A stretch of DNA of 64,000 nt from Hemileia vastatrix (Eukaryota; Basidiomycota; Pucciniomycetes; Pucciniales; Zaghouaniaceae). Under the pieces are notes generated by a model. That model was not told the origin of the DNA, did not search any database, and was given only the letters and a program-made list of their open reading frames with translations. How positions within the stretch are numbered: position 1 is the first letter of the stretch; each line of letters opens with the position of its first letter. Of the stretch, positions 9,547-19,114 are shown piece by piece. Where the stretch lies: the NCBI GenBank assembly GCA_030280995.1, contig JASXTE010000002.1:22340683-22404682 (forward strand). The letters run 5' to 3'. The translations under genes and the position numbers were made by a program.

Positions 9547-11117
9547 TTATATTATTTTTATGTTTCTAATCTTTTGCAGGAGCTCATTGTCTGGATGATG
9601 AAGCTTCTGGAGGCTAGTCCGGATTTTGATGACGTTTTTGTTTTTTGTTGGGATTGTGAGAAGCACAGTGTTCTTTGAAGTGCATCCTGCTGGAGAGATT
9701 ATAGGGATTGAATTAGAGGGAAGTTCAGAGGAGGAAGAAGAAGAGGCAGGAATGGAGTGCTGGAGGGTGTGTTTAATGATCCTAGACATTTTCCAGTGGT
9801 TGTCCAGTAGGCGCTTTCTCAAGGATTTTTCAAAGTCATTCAAGGGTCCATGGAGGGCAAAGGCTTTTAGCATATTGGAACACATGGTGCTTAAGTGTTT
9901 CTTCATGTCTCCATAATCCAGGGTCAAAGAGGTTTCAAGAGTTTAGCCAACTCCAATAATAGATTCAGGAGGAGGGGTGCCAACTAGACAAGAAGAATTG
10001 GATCAGTAATTATTTTTGTTGAAGAAATGGAATAATTAATTTGGTACTTACAGATTGGAAGCTCATCAAATCTGTAAGCAGCTGGGATTTGGATCTCTGA
10101 CGATTTTGTTATGGTCATAGTGGGTGCATCAACTAGGGAAAGATATGGATTCTCATGGTCTTCCTCTGAAGGATCCTGAGAAGGTGAACTGGGATGCTGA
10201 TGTTCCTGGGGCCTAGTTGGAGCAGTGAGATTGTTGTTGTGGTTGTGGTTGTTATTTCTGTTGGATTCAGCTGGAGGAGGTGCTGGTGATGGAGTACCAG
10301 GGTTGTTAAAGGATGGAGCAGGAGAGGGGGATTTGGAAGCAGACTGCTCTCTTCTGGATGGATAATTTGAAGAGATGGAACTGTCAGAAGAGTAGTTGGC
10401 TGACAGAGGAGAGGTGTATTATCTTTGTCTTAGTTGGGGACAAAGTTGTTGTTGTGGAGCAGTGTGTGGTGTTCTGGTTTCTTCTTGGAGTCTCTGGCAG
10501 TTCTCTTAGAAATCTGGGAAATTTTGGTGTTTTTTGGATATTGGAAGGGTGGATTGCATTGCTCTGGGAGCAGTAGGAGGTAGTTGGGTTGAGTTGTTAT
10601 TGTTGTCTGGATGAATTTGGCTATTTTCTGGCTGTTTTTGGAGGTTTTGGCCCTGATTTTCACTGTTTGGTGAGGCGGGTGGGCCGCCTGGACGCGGTCT
10701 AGAAGCCTAGGGGTTGATTTTGAAGCTTTTGGAGCTAATTTAGCAGTGATAAAAGCAGTTTCTTGAGAAGCTAAGGCTGGTCTTTTGGGAAGAGTGCGGG
10801 AAGCTGAGCTTCTGGATCTTCTGGAAGGAGCTGAAGATAGAGAGGAAGAGGATGGACCAAGCTCTGGAGACCTGGTAGGGGATCTGGAGATGTACTTGTG
10901 AGAAGGAAAAGGCGGAGGAATAGGATAGTGGGCATCTCTGTCACATTTTTTTTTTGGAATAGCAAGAGTCACAAGCCCTGTTGTAAAATTTGGCTTCTGG
11001 ATTTGGAAGAGTGAATGTGCAAGGTCTGCACATGTGGATGCACTGTTTGCAGGCATAGTCCATTGGAGCATTGAAGCAAGGAAGAGTAGAGGAGTCAAAA
11101 GCAGGGGATCCAGACAT
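9547..11117 (-). pseudogene. Antisense gene 2 of gypsy A, zinc-cluster-like protein
   Basis: This gene runs opposite to gag-pol. The ATG is at 11117-11115. The N-terminus has a cysteine module of the pattern CX2CX6C then CDSCYSKKK followed by a cysteine, resembling a Zn(II)2Cys6 cluster. The frame shifts at a run of ten A residues (minus strand, 10955-10946). A Ser/Pro/Arg-rich segment follows to about 10430, then a Pro/Ser/Asn-rich segment in another frame (about 10420-10060, ending ...RFDELPI). A 68 nt intron (10051 to 9984, GTAAGT...CTAG) joins in frame to a C-terminal helical piece (DYGDMKKHLSTMCSNMLKAF..., about 9940-9547) with one stop before it. The frame changes look like decay of a once-functional gene. 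I infer a DNA- or RNA-binding accessory protein; the function is unknown. Confidence 0.6.
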
Positions 11118-11264
11118 TATCTGTGGTGTGAAAGGTGATTAAAAGGATAAGAGAAGATTTTGTCAGTGATGAGTAGAAGATGAAGTGAAGGCGGACGCTC
11201 CGTGGGTCTAGCTGTGTGTGTATTGCATGAAATTGGCTGGGTCAGATTCATGCAAGATTCTAGC

Positions 11265-11795
11265 AGTCCTCTATGACTCTAAACTGGAAATTTTATCAGT
11301 CCATCAAGACTCTAAACTGAAAAAGCTATGGTATCAAGTCAGTCCATCAGGACTTTAAACTGAAATCTGGTTTCTGTTAGTCCTCCAAGACTTTAAACTG
11401 GCTGGTTTCAAGATTTTATCAAGAAGTAGTCCATCAAGACTTTAAACTGAACACTGTGTTAGTCCCCCAAGACTTTAAACTGAGGGTTGTAAGTCCCCCA
11501 AGACTATAAACTGAGGAAAAAGGGTTTTGTTGTTGGAGTTGGTTTGAAAGATTGGTGGAGGGTATCCACAGGGGGAGCCTCCGAATTTAGCAAAGGCAAA
11601 TTTGGGGGTAATTGATGGGTGGGCTGCTCTATTCACAATTACCCCAGAATGTTAGTTTTTTCTCTGTGTCTTAATGTGGTTGATCTCTGGTTCTGGGTTT
11701 ATGATTTAGGTTTTTGAGTCCCCCAAGACTTTAAACTGAGGGTTTTTGAGTCCCCCAAGACTATAAAATGAGGATGGTCCCCCAAGACTTAAAAC
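11265..11795 (+). repeat. Array of short stem-loop units ending in TAAACTG
   Basis: At least eleven units of about 22 nt follow the pattern AGTC, six-nt loop, GACT, N, TAAACTG(A/G). They start at about 11265, 11298, 11341, 11379, 11428, 11461, 11492, 11717, 11749 and 11776; the last two are slightly degraded. Unit spacing is irregular. Two more lie at 8568 and 8831. Variants with a different but still complementary stem (CCTC with GAGG) lie inside pol at 4357, 4423, 6730 and 6766. The array sits between the two antisense genes. Confidence 0.8.
11555..11655 (+). repeat. GGGGTAATTG hairpin module, copy 3
   Basis: The stem is GGGGTAATTG (11605-11614) with CAATTACCCC (11636-11645). Compared with copies 1 and 2, one base pair changed on both sides (C-G to T-A), preserving pairing. 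The loop keeps GGGCTGCTCT. Confidence 0.7.
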
Positions 11796-11858
11796 TGAGG
11801 GTTTTTTGTGGTTACATCCTATAGAGGGTGTGGTCAATTTTTCTTTTCTGAATCAAAC

Positions 11859-12499
11859 TCAAGTACTAGTAGAATTACAGAGAGAATCAAGAGATGAAAT
11901 GAAGTGTTCAGAATTAGCCTTGAACTGGTGAATGAGGTGTCTTCTGTTCTCAATGTCCTGTGGATCTCTAGCAGGAGTGGATTGGAAGTAGTGAAGCAGA
12001 AGTTGTTTCTGTTGAGATGTGTGTTGTTGGAACTTGGCCTTGATAGTGGGCAAGTGCGTTGGTGCTGGTGGTGCAATGGATCCTACATTGTTATCATCAC
12101 TATCAGAAGAGGAAGGAACTGAGAAGTTATCAGTTTTAAAGTTGAAGGAAGGAAGGAATGTTCTTTACCATCAGATGGACCAGGGATGGGGTAGCTAGTT
12201 GTTTTATGGGTTGTGGAACTCTTCTGGGAAGGGTGGAGCTTTTTGATTAATCTGGGTATCAGGATGGATGGCCTAGATCTTTTGGTGCTGGCAGAAGAAG
12301 GACCAGGTTGAGGTGGAGGTGAATCTGTTGTGGAAGAAAGTGGACCAGGTCTGTGGCAGGTCTTCTTTCTGGAGTGGCAGACATCGCAGGATGTTCTGTA
12401 TGGATGGACAGGTGGTGTCATGGCGCAGATTAAATTATTGTCGATGCAGTATTGGCAGGGGCCCATTTCAGAGGCAGATTTGGGAAGGAGGTTAAACAT
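11859..12499 (-). pseudogene. Antisense gene 1 of gypsy A, zinc-cluster-like protein
   Basis: The ATG at 12499-12497 opens a protein whose residues 15-48 follow CX2CX6CX12CX2CX6C exactly (CQYCIDNNLIC, a 12-residue linker, CDVCHSRKKTC). This is the spacing of fungal Zn(II)2Cys6 clusters, with basic residues in the second half. A Ser/Pro-rich linker follows. The frame changes near 12150 in a TTCC tandem repeat, consistent with slippage, and an acidic Ser/Asp segment then leads into a helical C-terminus (FQQHTSQQKQLLLHYF...), ending at 11859. It resembles antisense gene 2 in layout, so the two are probably paralogues. It runs away from the 3' LTR in antisense direction. Its role is unknown; binding to the element's own nucleic acid is an inference. 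Confidence 0.62.
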
Positions 12500-12533
12500 G
12501 GTGGTTGGATGAAGAAAGAATGCGGACATTCTC

Positions 12534-12547
12534 AATTGGAGGGAGGA
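12534..12547 (+). promoter_or_regulatory. Polypurine tract of gypsy A
   Basis: The purine-rich AATTGGAGGGAGGA abuts the 3' LTR, the expected plus-strand primer position. Confidence 0.7.
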
Positions 12548-13641
12548 TGTGGTCTTCCAACATTGGAAGGGGCCTTTGTTGTGTGATTTGGTGCTGTTTG
12601 TGCATGTCTTAATTGACATCTGTTAAGGAATTTGGTATTTTTCTGGTTTTATTCCGTGGATATTGGGTCTGCTGGTATGTGGGTACTATCATTGGATAGC
12701 CCTGGTTTTTCTCTATATTTTATGTCTTGAAGACATTTTTCATATTCTGAGTTTTAAGGGGTCATTTCCTCATTTTTCATTTATAAAAGATTGCTGTTTA
12801 ATTTTGTTTTTCGGGTTTTACGGGCTAACATTAAGTCTTAGGGTTAAGTGCTTAGTACCATTTGATAGAGCTAATTTTTCTCTATATTTCATGTCTCAAT
12901 GTTGTTATAGTGAAATTCCGTGTTTTACAGGTTTTAGTAGTTGTAGCTAATTTTTCTAAGTAGATTAGTGGTTTTTATTGGTTTTCTGGCTTCAGGGAGG
13001 CCGGGCCGCTTCAGGCGGCATCTCCGACGTCGGGCGGCCCGCCCGCCTCTGTTTTAGGAGGTTGGGGAGCGCTCCAGGAGGTTTTTTTATGCAATTTGGC
13101 AGGTACAGGCGCCAGATTGGTGGGTGCGCATGGGCTCTTAGTTAGTGGTCTGTGTGTACATAGTGAAAAAGACAGTTTGGGGCAACCTTAATCATCATAC
13201 AACCATCCGGAGGTGATATCATTGTTCCTCACTCAGTTTTCACTGTTTTCTGGCCACAATTGGCTGTGTTTGTTGCAAGTGAGTTCTTCATTTAACTTAA
13301 CTTTGGCAACTGTTTTCTCTGTTATAGTCTTGCAAGCTATAGCAAGTATTATTGCTGTCTCTGGTGTGGATTTTCAGCCTACATCAAGTATCTTTGCTGT
13401 CTCTGGTGTGGACTTTGTTCTACATTTCAGTTCTTTGGTCTGGTAGTCTATCTGGTGACTACTTTCTTGGCTCATCAAGCAGTCAAGTGTGTTTAAAAGG
13501 GGTCTTTAGCAAAACAGGAACCAACTTACTTTAGCAAGTAAATCTCACTCTATTTTTCTAAAGGGACAGGGGATTTTCTCTCTGGTTTTTCTCCAACTCC
13601 CTTGGTCAAGGCCTATAGCTAGTATTATAGGATTGTCTACA
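12548..13641 (+). repeat. 3' LTR of gypsy A
   Basis: This copy of 384-1476 ends ...TTGTCTACA. Some of the differences from the 5' copy are CpG versus TpG or CpA (for example GACGTC here, GACATC there), which fits decay at methylated cytosine. Confidence 0.93.
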
Positions 13642-14520
13642 ACGCAAGTTCCTTCAAGAATTGCTTGAAACTGATCCGACCAAATACCAAATAAAATTGC
13701 AAAAGGCTTTGCGTGAAATTTATGATTTGGAGGTATGTCTATCTACTATACATAATGAGCTAGTTATACACCTCCATATGAGCAAGAAAACTACCAAAAC
13801 AGTCGACCCAAGGCAAGATTATGACCAGCGTATTAGGTATATTTTAAATGTTGGCCAATATAATCTCAATATGCTGGTTTTCACTGGTAAGTAAACATAG
13901 TAAATTCATATGTTAAAATTCTCTCTATTGATACTCCAATTCAAAAAACAGATGAGTCTGGAATCTTATTTGATGAAGTTCAACAAAGAAAGGGCTGGTC
14001 TAAAGTAGGAACACAAACAAAGTGTTGTCCTCATTTAAGGGCTTCTCATCAATTTACTATCATCCCTGCAATTTCCCTTTCTGGTTTAGTTGCAACTACT
14101 ACCCAACTAGAAACTGTTTGTTGATTTGATATATAATATTACCTTGAAAACATTCTGGTAAGCTCTTCTGTTTTGTGTTTTTATCATGTAGAGCTATATT
14201 TTTTTTCTTAGATTCCAATGATGAATCCTTTTCCTCAGCCTTGTAGTGTCCTTGTAATGGACAATGCTTCAATTCACCATGGAGGATGTGTCAGTGAGAT
14301 AATAGAAAAAAAGGGCTGTAAATTGCTGTATCTTCCTGCATATTCACCAGACCGTAACCCCATAGAAAAATGCTTTGGTGTTTTGAAGAGTAGGTTACAT
14401 TTTCATCAAGTTATGAAGGGAGGAGCAGATGATGAGGAAATATTAAAAATTTGGGTCAAAATAGTTTTCACCTCGGATTTGATGTACTCATTTTTCAAAG
14501 CTAGTGGATATATTCAATAG
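13642..14520 (+). pseudogene. DDE transposase, 3' exons (gene split by gypsy A)
   Basis: The reading frame resumes at 13646 after the target duplication with KFLQELLETDPTKY, a helix-turn-helix-like region. A 65 nt intron (13887-13951) leads to the catalytic core. The first D is in TDESG at the intron junction, the second D in VMDNASIHHGG (14260-14262), and the E in YSPDRNPIEKCFG (14365-14367). This is the D...D...E triad of the DDE_3 Tc1/mariner-like group common in fungi. A further intron is at 14158-14211. Stops at 14122-14124 (TGA) and 14134-14136 (TAA) lie before that intron, so the gene was already decaying or has an intron I mis-modelled. The last exon (14212-14520) is intact. I did not find terminal inverted repeats for the parent element. 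Confidence 0.8.
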
Positions 14521-14915
14521 ATAGCTTTTGAATATATGCAATTTGATGTAGACACCATAAATTACAGATTTAATAAATTATGATTTTAATTTTTGCCACC
14601 AAAAAGGCAAGCTAGAAATAATTTAATGAAAATTTTGCAATGAAATATAATTTTACTTTTACTTTTTTTCTAGCTGAGAAAGAGGAACTTAGAAATAATT
14701 TTGGTGCATTGATGACATAGAAAAAAATTTCTTTGAAACTTATTTTTCTTAGAAAAAAAATTCTTGGGAATTGTTCCAAATTTTGACATGCCACATTCAA
14801 CTTAGAGAAATTCAAGTTCAACAATAATTCTTTTCATCATATCTTATCATTCTTTATATAATTTTATAATAAGCCTGCTTTTTAAATGAAAAAAACAGTT
14901 AAATATATCATTCAA
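14521..14915. other. AT-rich spacer, no gene seen
   Basis: This AT-rich DNA between the transposase stop and the minus-strand gene holds homopolymer runs. I see no coding signal or repeat structure. Confidence 0.5.
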
Positions 14916-14921
14916 ATTCCC

Positions 14922-16400
14922 TCAAGCTGCACCAACACTGTGCTTCTGCTTCTTATTCAACTTACGAGACTCTTTAAGATGTACTTTGTAAGTATTGCAT
15001 GTGCGAAGACAAGCCCTTGCAAGGGCATCTGGAGCACAAGCTTCAATCAATTCTCCAACTGTATAGTCTTGAAAATGACTCCAATGCAACAAACCTAATT
15101 TTTGAATAGCTTCTTGGAGCTTGGCATTATTTGCATCAACTTTGGCCTTACAAAAAAAATCTTTGAACCGACTCATTGGAGATTCATTTTCAAGCTCACA
15201 CAGATCAGATGAAGGAATAGAGACTGAAGAATCGCTGGCTGGAAGCTGGTCAGGAGAGGAGGAAACTTGAACTTCTTTAGAACCATGGCCCCATTTTTTA
15301 ATAATTTCCATCTTGAAAGCAAATTGGGGGGCTTTGGGAGGCACAAGGTAGGTGACTTCTTTCGGATTTTCCTTCTTCAAAAAGATAAATAAATAAATTA
15401 CTAAATTAATTAGAATGTTGAGGTGAGGTGATGAAATCAAGACACATACCATAGCATTTACCCAAGTTTCAGCCATATCATAAGTTAATATAAAGTACTC
15501 TTGAGGATTGGCTGGATTAACACAACAGTGAACAAGTTTGCCATTGGTAATGTAACTCCTCTTATGATGGACTTGCAATAGTAATTTGACACATTTGTAA
15601 TGTCCTACATCTCTTTGCATGCTCTGAGTTGCTGAAGGAGAAATGTTGTTAATACTGTTGAGTGAAACACTTGCTTCAAGATCCTGGTATGCTCGAAGTC
15701 TCTGGGAAAAATAAATAAAGAGACTAAGTTAAAGAAATAAAAATGATAAATAAACAAAGAAACAAACCTCATGAAAACCCTTGGGATCCATTTGCTCCAG
15801 CTGAAGAATGATTTGACGGTCAAGAAAAGCAAGTTGCACCACACTTAGGTATTTTTTAAGAATTTCATTGTTTTTCAACTTAGTTTTCTTTTGGACAGAG
15901 AATTCACCAGATCTTGAAATGATGCCAACCCAGAATGTAGAATTTTGCTCCATTTCAATGTGTGCAGCCAACAATTTATTTTCATCTTCTCTGATAGTTT
16001 GAATTGCAAAGCTCTTGAAGGCACTTAGGCTTGTGTTTTCAACATCCCACAAAAAACTTAACTTTCCTTGTTCAGAATATATCTTGCGCATGGGGGGGCC
16101 AGCTTCACTTGTAGCCTTTGATTTGCAAGCAGCTGAGACTTGCTTTTTCTTCATGAATAGTATGAACTCAAGATTTATAGTTATCAGAGCTTTCTCAGAA
16201 TCATCTTCATGATCATTGTTGGATAAATTAGAAGGCACAGAAGGCAAGCTGTTTACTGAGTTGTTTGTCAGATCAATATTGTTTAATTCCAAGAGAGAGT
16301 AACTTGGAGGAAGACTCGGAGGATTTATGAAAGGATTTTGAGAGGTCATAAGGGGCAAAATGAAATCAACAGATGGATAAGAACTGGAGGGGGGAGAATG
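14922..16400 (-). CDS. Unknown protein, multi-exon
   Basis: I do not recognise this protein. Reading on the minus strand, an exon from 16400 (after a TTTTTCAG acceptor) to 15768 encodes a Ser/Asn/acidic segment, then WDVENTSLSAFKSFAIQTI and KNNEILKKYL. A 66 nt intron (15767 to 15702, GTTTGT...CCCAG) joins in frame to RLRAYQDLEASV and a conserved-looking stretch with CVNPANPQEYFILTYD. A second intron (15449 to 15375, GTATGT...GAAG) joins to KENPKEV and an acidic linker. The C-terminus reads LGLLHWSHFQDYTVGELIEA and ends with a basic tail at 14922. The frame stays open across both introns when spliced, unlike the decayed neighbours. The first exon or exons (upstream of 16400, perhaps to about 16640) are unresolved; a GGAGGGGGGAGA motif is duplicated at 16387 and 16536. 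It may be a host gene or cargo of a transposon. Confidence 0.5.
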
Positions 16401-16680
16401 CTGAAAAAGGAAAGAAAAAGATTAGTGAAAGATAAAAAAACAAAGGAAAAAATAAAATAGAAACTTACAAAATAAGTGTTTATAAAAAAAGACCTGGAGA
16501 AAGAAAAAGTAATCAGCCAATAAAAAAAAAGAACTGGAGGGGGGAGAGTGTCCAGGATCGATAGGAGGGTGGAATCGTTCACCAGGAATTGATTGGGAGG
16601 ATGGGGGGGATGGGGTGGGCCAGCTCTGGTGGTGACATGTCACAAGGTAGATGCTCAATCAAGTTTTTTTTTGACAGCTG

Positions 16681-17384
16681 ATGACACGGAAAACCTACCA
16701 AAATTGCTGTGAACAAGTGGCCAAAAAATTTACAGCTGCACCAAGACTAAATAACATAGCTGTATTGGCTAAGTCCTCCCTTAGTTTCACTTCCCCTCCA
16801 CCATCCATCTCCTGTCTTAAATCCCACTTAAAACTGTTTACTAAATCACTTCTTCTCTCTCCACCTGACCCTAACTCACTCAGGAAGCTTAGAGGCAAGT
16901 TTAACCTGTTTGATATGTTTAAGACCCTGGCCAGCCTCCCTAGAGCGCACGCCACGGCCTTCATAGAATGTCGCTCAGGTCACTCGCCCTTGAAGAACTA
17001 TCTTTTCCGCTTCAAAGCCTCAGACTCTCCTTATTGCCCCCATTGTTCATATCCCTCAAAAGATACACCTGAACATATTCTCCTTCTTTGCCCCTCATTT
17101 CTTGATAACCGCCGCACCTTCTTAAAGGCTGCGCAAAAACATAAAATCCCTTTTACCTCTTCCCACCTTCTTTCTCCCTCCCCCATTGCTCCACTTGTTG
17201 CCAAATTTCTTGTTTCATCTGGCAGATTTCCCAACAACATACCACTCTCTCATTGATCTCACAATTGTTCCTTAGTTTATTGCCCTGCGCCCTTTTCCTG
17301 TCTCTCTCATCTTGTACCTACTCTATTTAGTCCTTTCCTTCATGTCCCTAGTTGGGTGAGATTGTATGACAATAAAAAAAAAAA
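16681..17384 (+). mobile_element. LINE (Tad1/I-like) 3' fragment, copy 1
   Basis: The open frame 16681-17256 (191 aa) matches the C-terminus of fungal non-LTR retrotransposon ORF2. It has LPRAHATAFIECRSGHSPLK followed by a CCHC-type zinc motif (CPHCSYPSKDTPEHILLLC) that lies after the RT and RNase H domains in these proteins. A pyrimidine-rich 3' UTR ends in TAGTTGGGTGAGATTGTATG, then AATAAAAAAAAAAA near 17370-17384, a typical A-rich LINE tail. The 5' part (endonuclease and RT) is missing, as expected for 5' truncation. The A-rich end fits target-primed reverse transcription. Confidence 0.75.
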
Positions 17385-17399
17385 TCGGCTCTACCAATG

Positions 17400-18070
17400 C
17401 AATGGTGAGACAAGCTAGACACCTTGTCTCTCATCTGTAACCAGAAACACATCACAATTACCACCGTATTCTGGCCTTTAATCCTTATATCCAACCCATC
17501 CTTAGGTGGTGTCTTAGTCTTCCAGGAATCCCTGTGAATGAGTTGGTAGATGGATTACAAAATGCCTCTCACCGCTTCTCCTTTCTTGCAATATCTCATC
17601 CGAATCCTCCCTCCTACGCCTCCTTCCCGAATACTCTTGAGATCTTAACTCCTAAACTGTCCCGAGAAATATGCTCTCAAGAAACACCGGGGTACATATG
17701 CCCCCTTCACTATATTCAAGCAAATATCCCAACATCCTCGGACGCAGGGCAGAAGCCTTTGCAGACTGCCTAACCCTCCTAGAATCCAGAGAAGCCCTCC
17801 ATGAAGCTTCCAAAAAGCTTCATCCTCCTTTCCACACCTCAGCTTTGCTTTTCCCCTCTCCTATTATCGTATTTGTCGCCGGATTTTTAGTTAGCTCTAA
17901 AAGATTCTCTCATGATCTTTTTCTCACTCCTTAGTCACATATTGTAGTTTTTTTTCTTTGATTGAACAGATATCTTCCCCTGTTCTCCTCTTTTATTCCC
18001 ATTTTTACTTAATATTCTTTCCTCTCCTACTTGCTCCTTGTTAGGCGTAATTGTAAAAGATTAATAAATA
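17400..18070 (+). mobile_element. LINE 3' fragment, copy 2, decayed
   Basis: An RNase H-like remnant (RWCLSLPGIPVNELVDGL, about 17500-17560) precedes a second copy of the LINE C-terminus at 17760-17935 (FPSPIIVFVAGFLVSSKRF), which parallels FLVSSGRF of copy 1. The zinc motif between them is deleted or scrambled. A pyrimidine-rich tail ends in AATTGTAAAAGATTAATAAATAG near 18070. Multiple frame changes show that it is dead. Confidence 0.6.
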
Positions 18071-18268
18071 GAAAAGTTTAGAACCTTCAACAACTCTGTG
18101 CAGTAATTTGAATAAAAAGTTTAATTTTGAATTTAAATTTCTGTGAAAAGTTGAAGAAAATTTTTAGCATACGCACCAAAAATTCATATCATAGCTGTAT
18201 TAAACTACGGTAGACGATGGTGCCGCTTTATTTTTTATAAAGTAATTTTTCAAGTATCAGTAAATTTT

Positions 18269-18689
18269 GGGCAGTGATCCGGCGACAACCTAAAATTCTA
18301 AAGATAGTAATTACAAGCATATTATACAACCTACCGTCGCGCACAACACTTTATGTATTTATTAATTGATTGAGCGACAACCTATTCACTCAAACAAGTT
18401 AGCGGTATCCTCCCATTACGCAAGTTATCAGTATCGTTCCTTCAAAAAAGTTAGAGTTATCGTTCATTCGTTTTCATTCCTCTTCAAAGTTAGGGCTAGA
18501 GAGCCATTATATTTTATTGTAAATATTAGTGTTACATACATAGCTTGTAGTCGTAAGTAAATTGATTTCATCGGCTAGGCCGTTGTTAAGGTAATTAAAT
18601 GCATAGTTGAACAATATGCAGGTAATTACTATTTTTGGAAAGCTAAGTTGTCGCTGGAGCAAATCCAGGCTGTCGCCGGATCACTGCTC
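18269..18689. mobile_element. hAT-like MITE (421 bp)
   Basis: The inverted termini are GGGCAGTGATCCGGCGACA on the left and GAGCAGTGATCCGGCGACA on the right (reverse complement). An 8 bp direct duplication TAAATTTT flanks both sides (18261-18268, 18690-18697). Eight-bp duplications fit hAT (or P) elements. No transposase is encoded. The interior holds repeated short GTTAGNGTTATC-like stretches. Confidence 0.78.
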
Positions 18690-18697
18690 TAAATTTT

Positions 18698-18934
18698 CTT
18701 GGAAATCAATAGTGACCAGGAAATGTTCTACACTGATCTAAGCCCGTTTAAGCCTCGCCCAGGATAAGGCCGATGCTATGTTGTATAATACCTTTGCAGC
18801 AGTGTACGACTCAATTTGGCTTTGGGTATAGCGATATTGGGAAAAAGATACATACATATATGTTTCAGTGGCAAGGTGTCTCAATTGAGCTCATTAGTTT
18901 CAATGAAAGAACTTCATTGATCTAAATTAACAGT
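18698..18934. other. Spacer between MITEs, no gene seen
   Basis: About 240 bp with a short open stretch (FYTDLSPFKPRPG...) that soon meets stops. It could be a fragment of an older element, and I cannot assign it. Confidence 0.35.
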
Positions 18935-19114
18935 TACAGCCAGATCCGAAAACATTGAGACTAAAATGAGGATTTTGGAAAGGGACGATATTAGGACACA
19001 CCGGCACACTCAACCAAAAGTGTTAGGTGCACACCGGTGATGCTATTTTTGTCTGTTTTCAATTCAAATTTTTTCGATGTCTCATACTATGTAACAACAT
19101 CCCTTAGATATATA

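Larger units (their letters stand above)
8321..12547. other. 3' non-pol region of gypsy A with antisense genes and hairpin arrays
   Basis: This 4.2 kb lies between the end of Pol and the 3' LTR and has no plus-strand gene of the usual set. From left to right it holds two copies of a GGGGTAACTG hairpin module (8409-8510, 8668-8765), a double-hairpin module in two copies (9133-9202, 9331-9400), AT-rich filler to 9540, antisense gene 2 (11117 to 9547), an array of at least eleven short hairpin units (11265-11795) with a third GGGGTAATTG module, and antisense gene 1 (12499 to 11859). Confidence 0.7.
384..13641 (+). mobile_element. Ty3/gypsy LTR retrotransposon A (13.26 kb)
   Basis: The element is bounded by direct repeats of 1093-1094 bp starting TGTGG and ending TACA. 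The flanks carry ACGC on both sides (380-383 and 13642-13645), or AACGC if the terminal A is shared, giving a 4-5 bp duplication. Its order is LTR, primer site, gag-protease, pol (RT, RNase H, integrase), a 4.2 kb 3' region with antisense genes, polypurine tract, LTR. Gag and Pol remain in one reading frame from 1547 to 8320 but carry several nonsense codons. The two LTRs differ by roughly 14 substitutions counted by eye (about 1.3%), so the insertion is fairly recent. Autonomous copies would encode their own reverse transcription and integration; this copy is broken. Confidence 0.93.

Noticed and set aside
10313..10576. Plus-strand 87-codon ORF in the gypsy A 3' region
   Set aside because: It lies opposite antisense gene 2, whose Ser/Pro/Asn-rich coding explains it as a shadow.
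11265..11795. CRISPR-like array of short repeats
   Set aside because: The repeats vary in sequence and spacing, have a 4 bp stem and a fixed TAAACTG tail, lie in a eukaryotic retrotransposon, and have no associated cas genes.
15374..15449. Hydrophobic segment of the unknown gene as a membrane helix
   Set aside because: The stretch is bounded by GTATGT and an AG acceptor and is a multiple of three, so it is better explained as a retained-frame intron than as a transmembrane segment.
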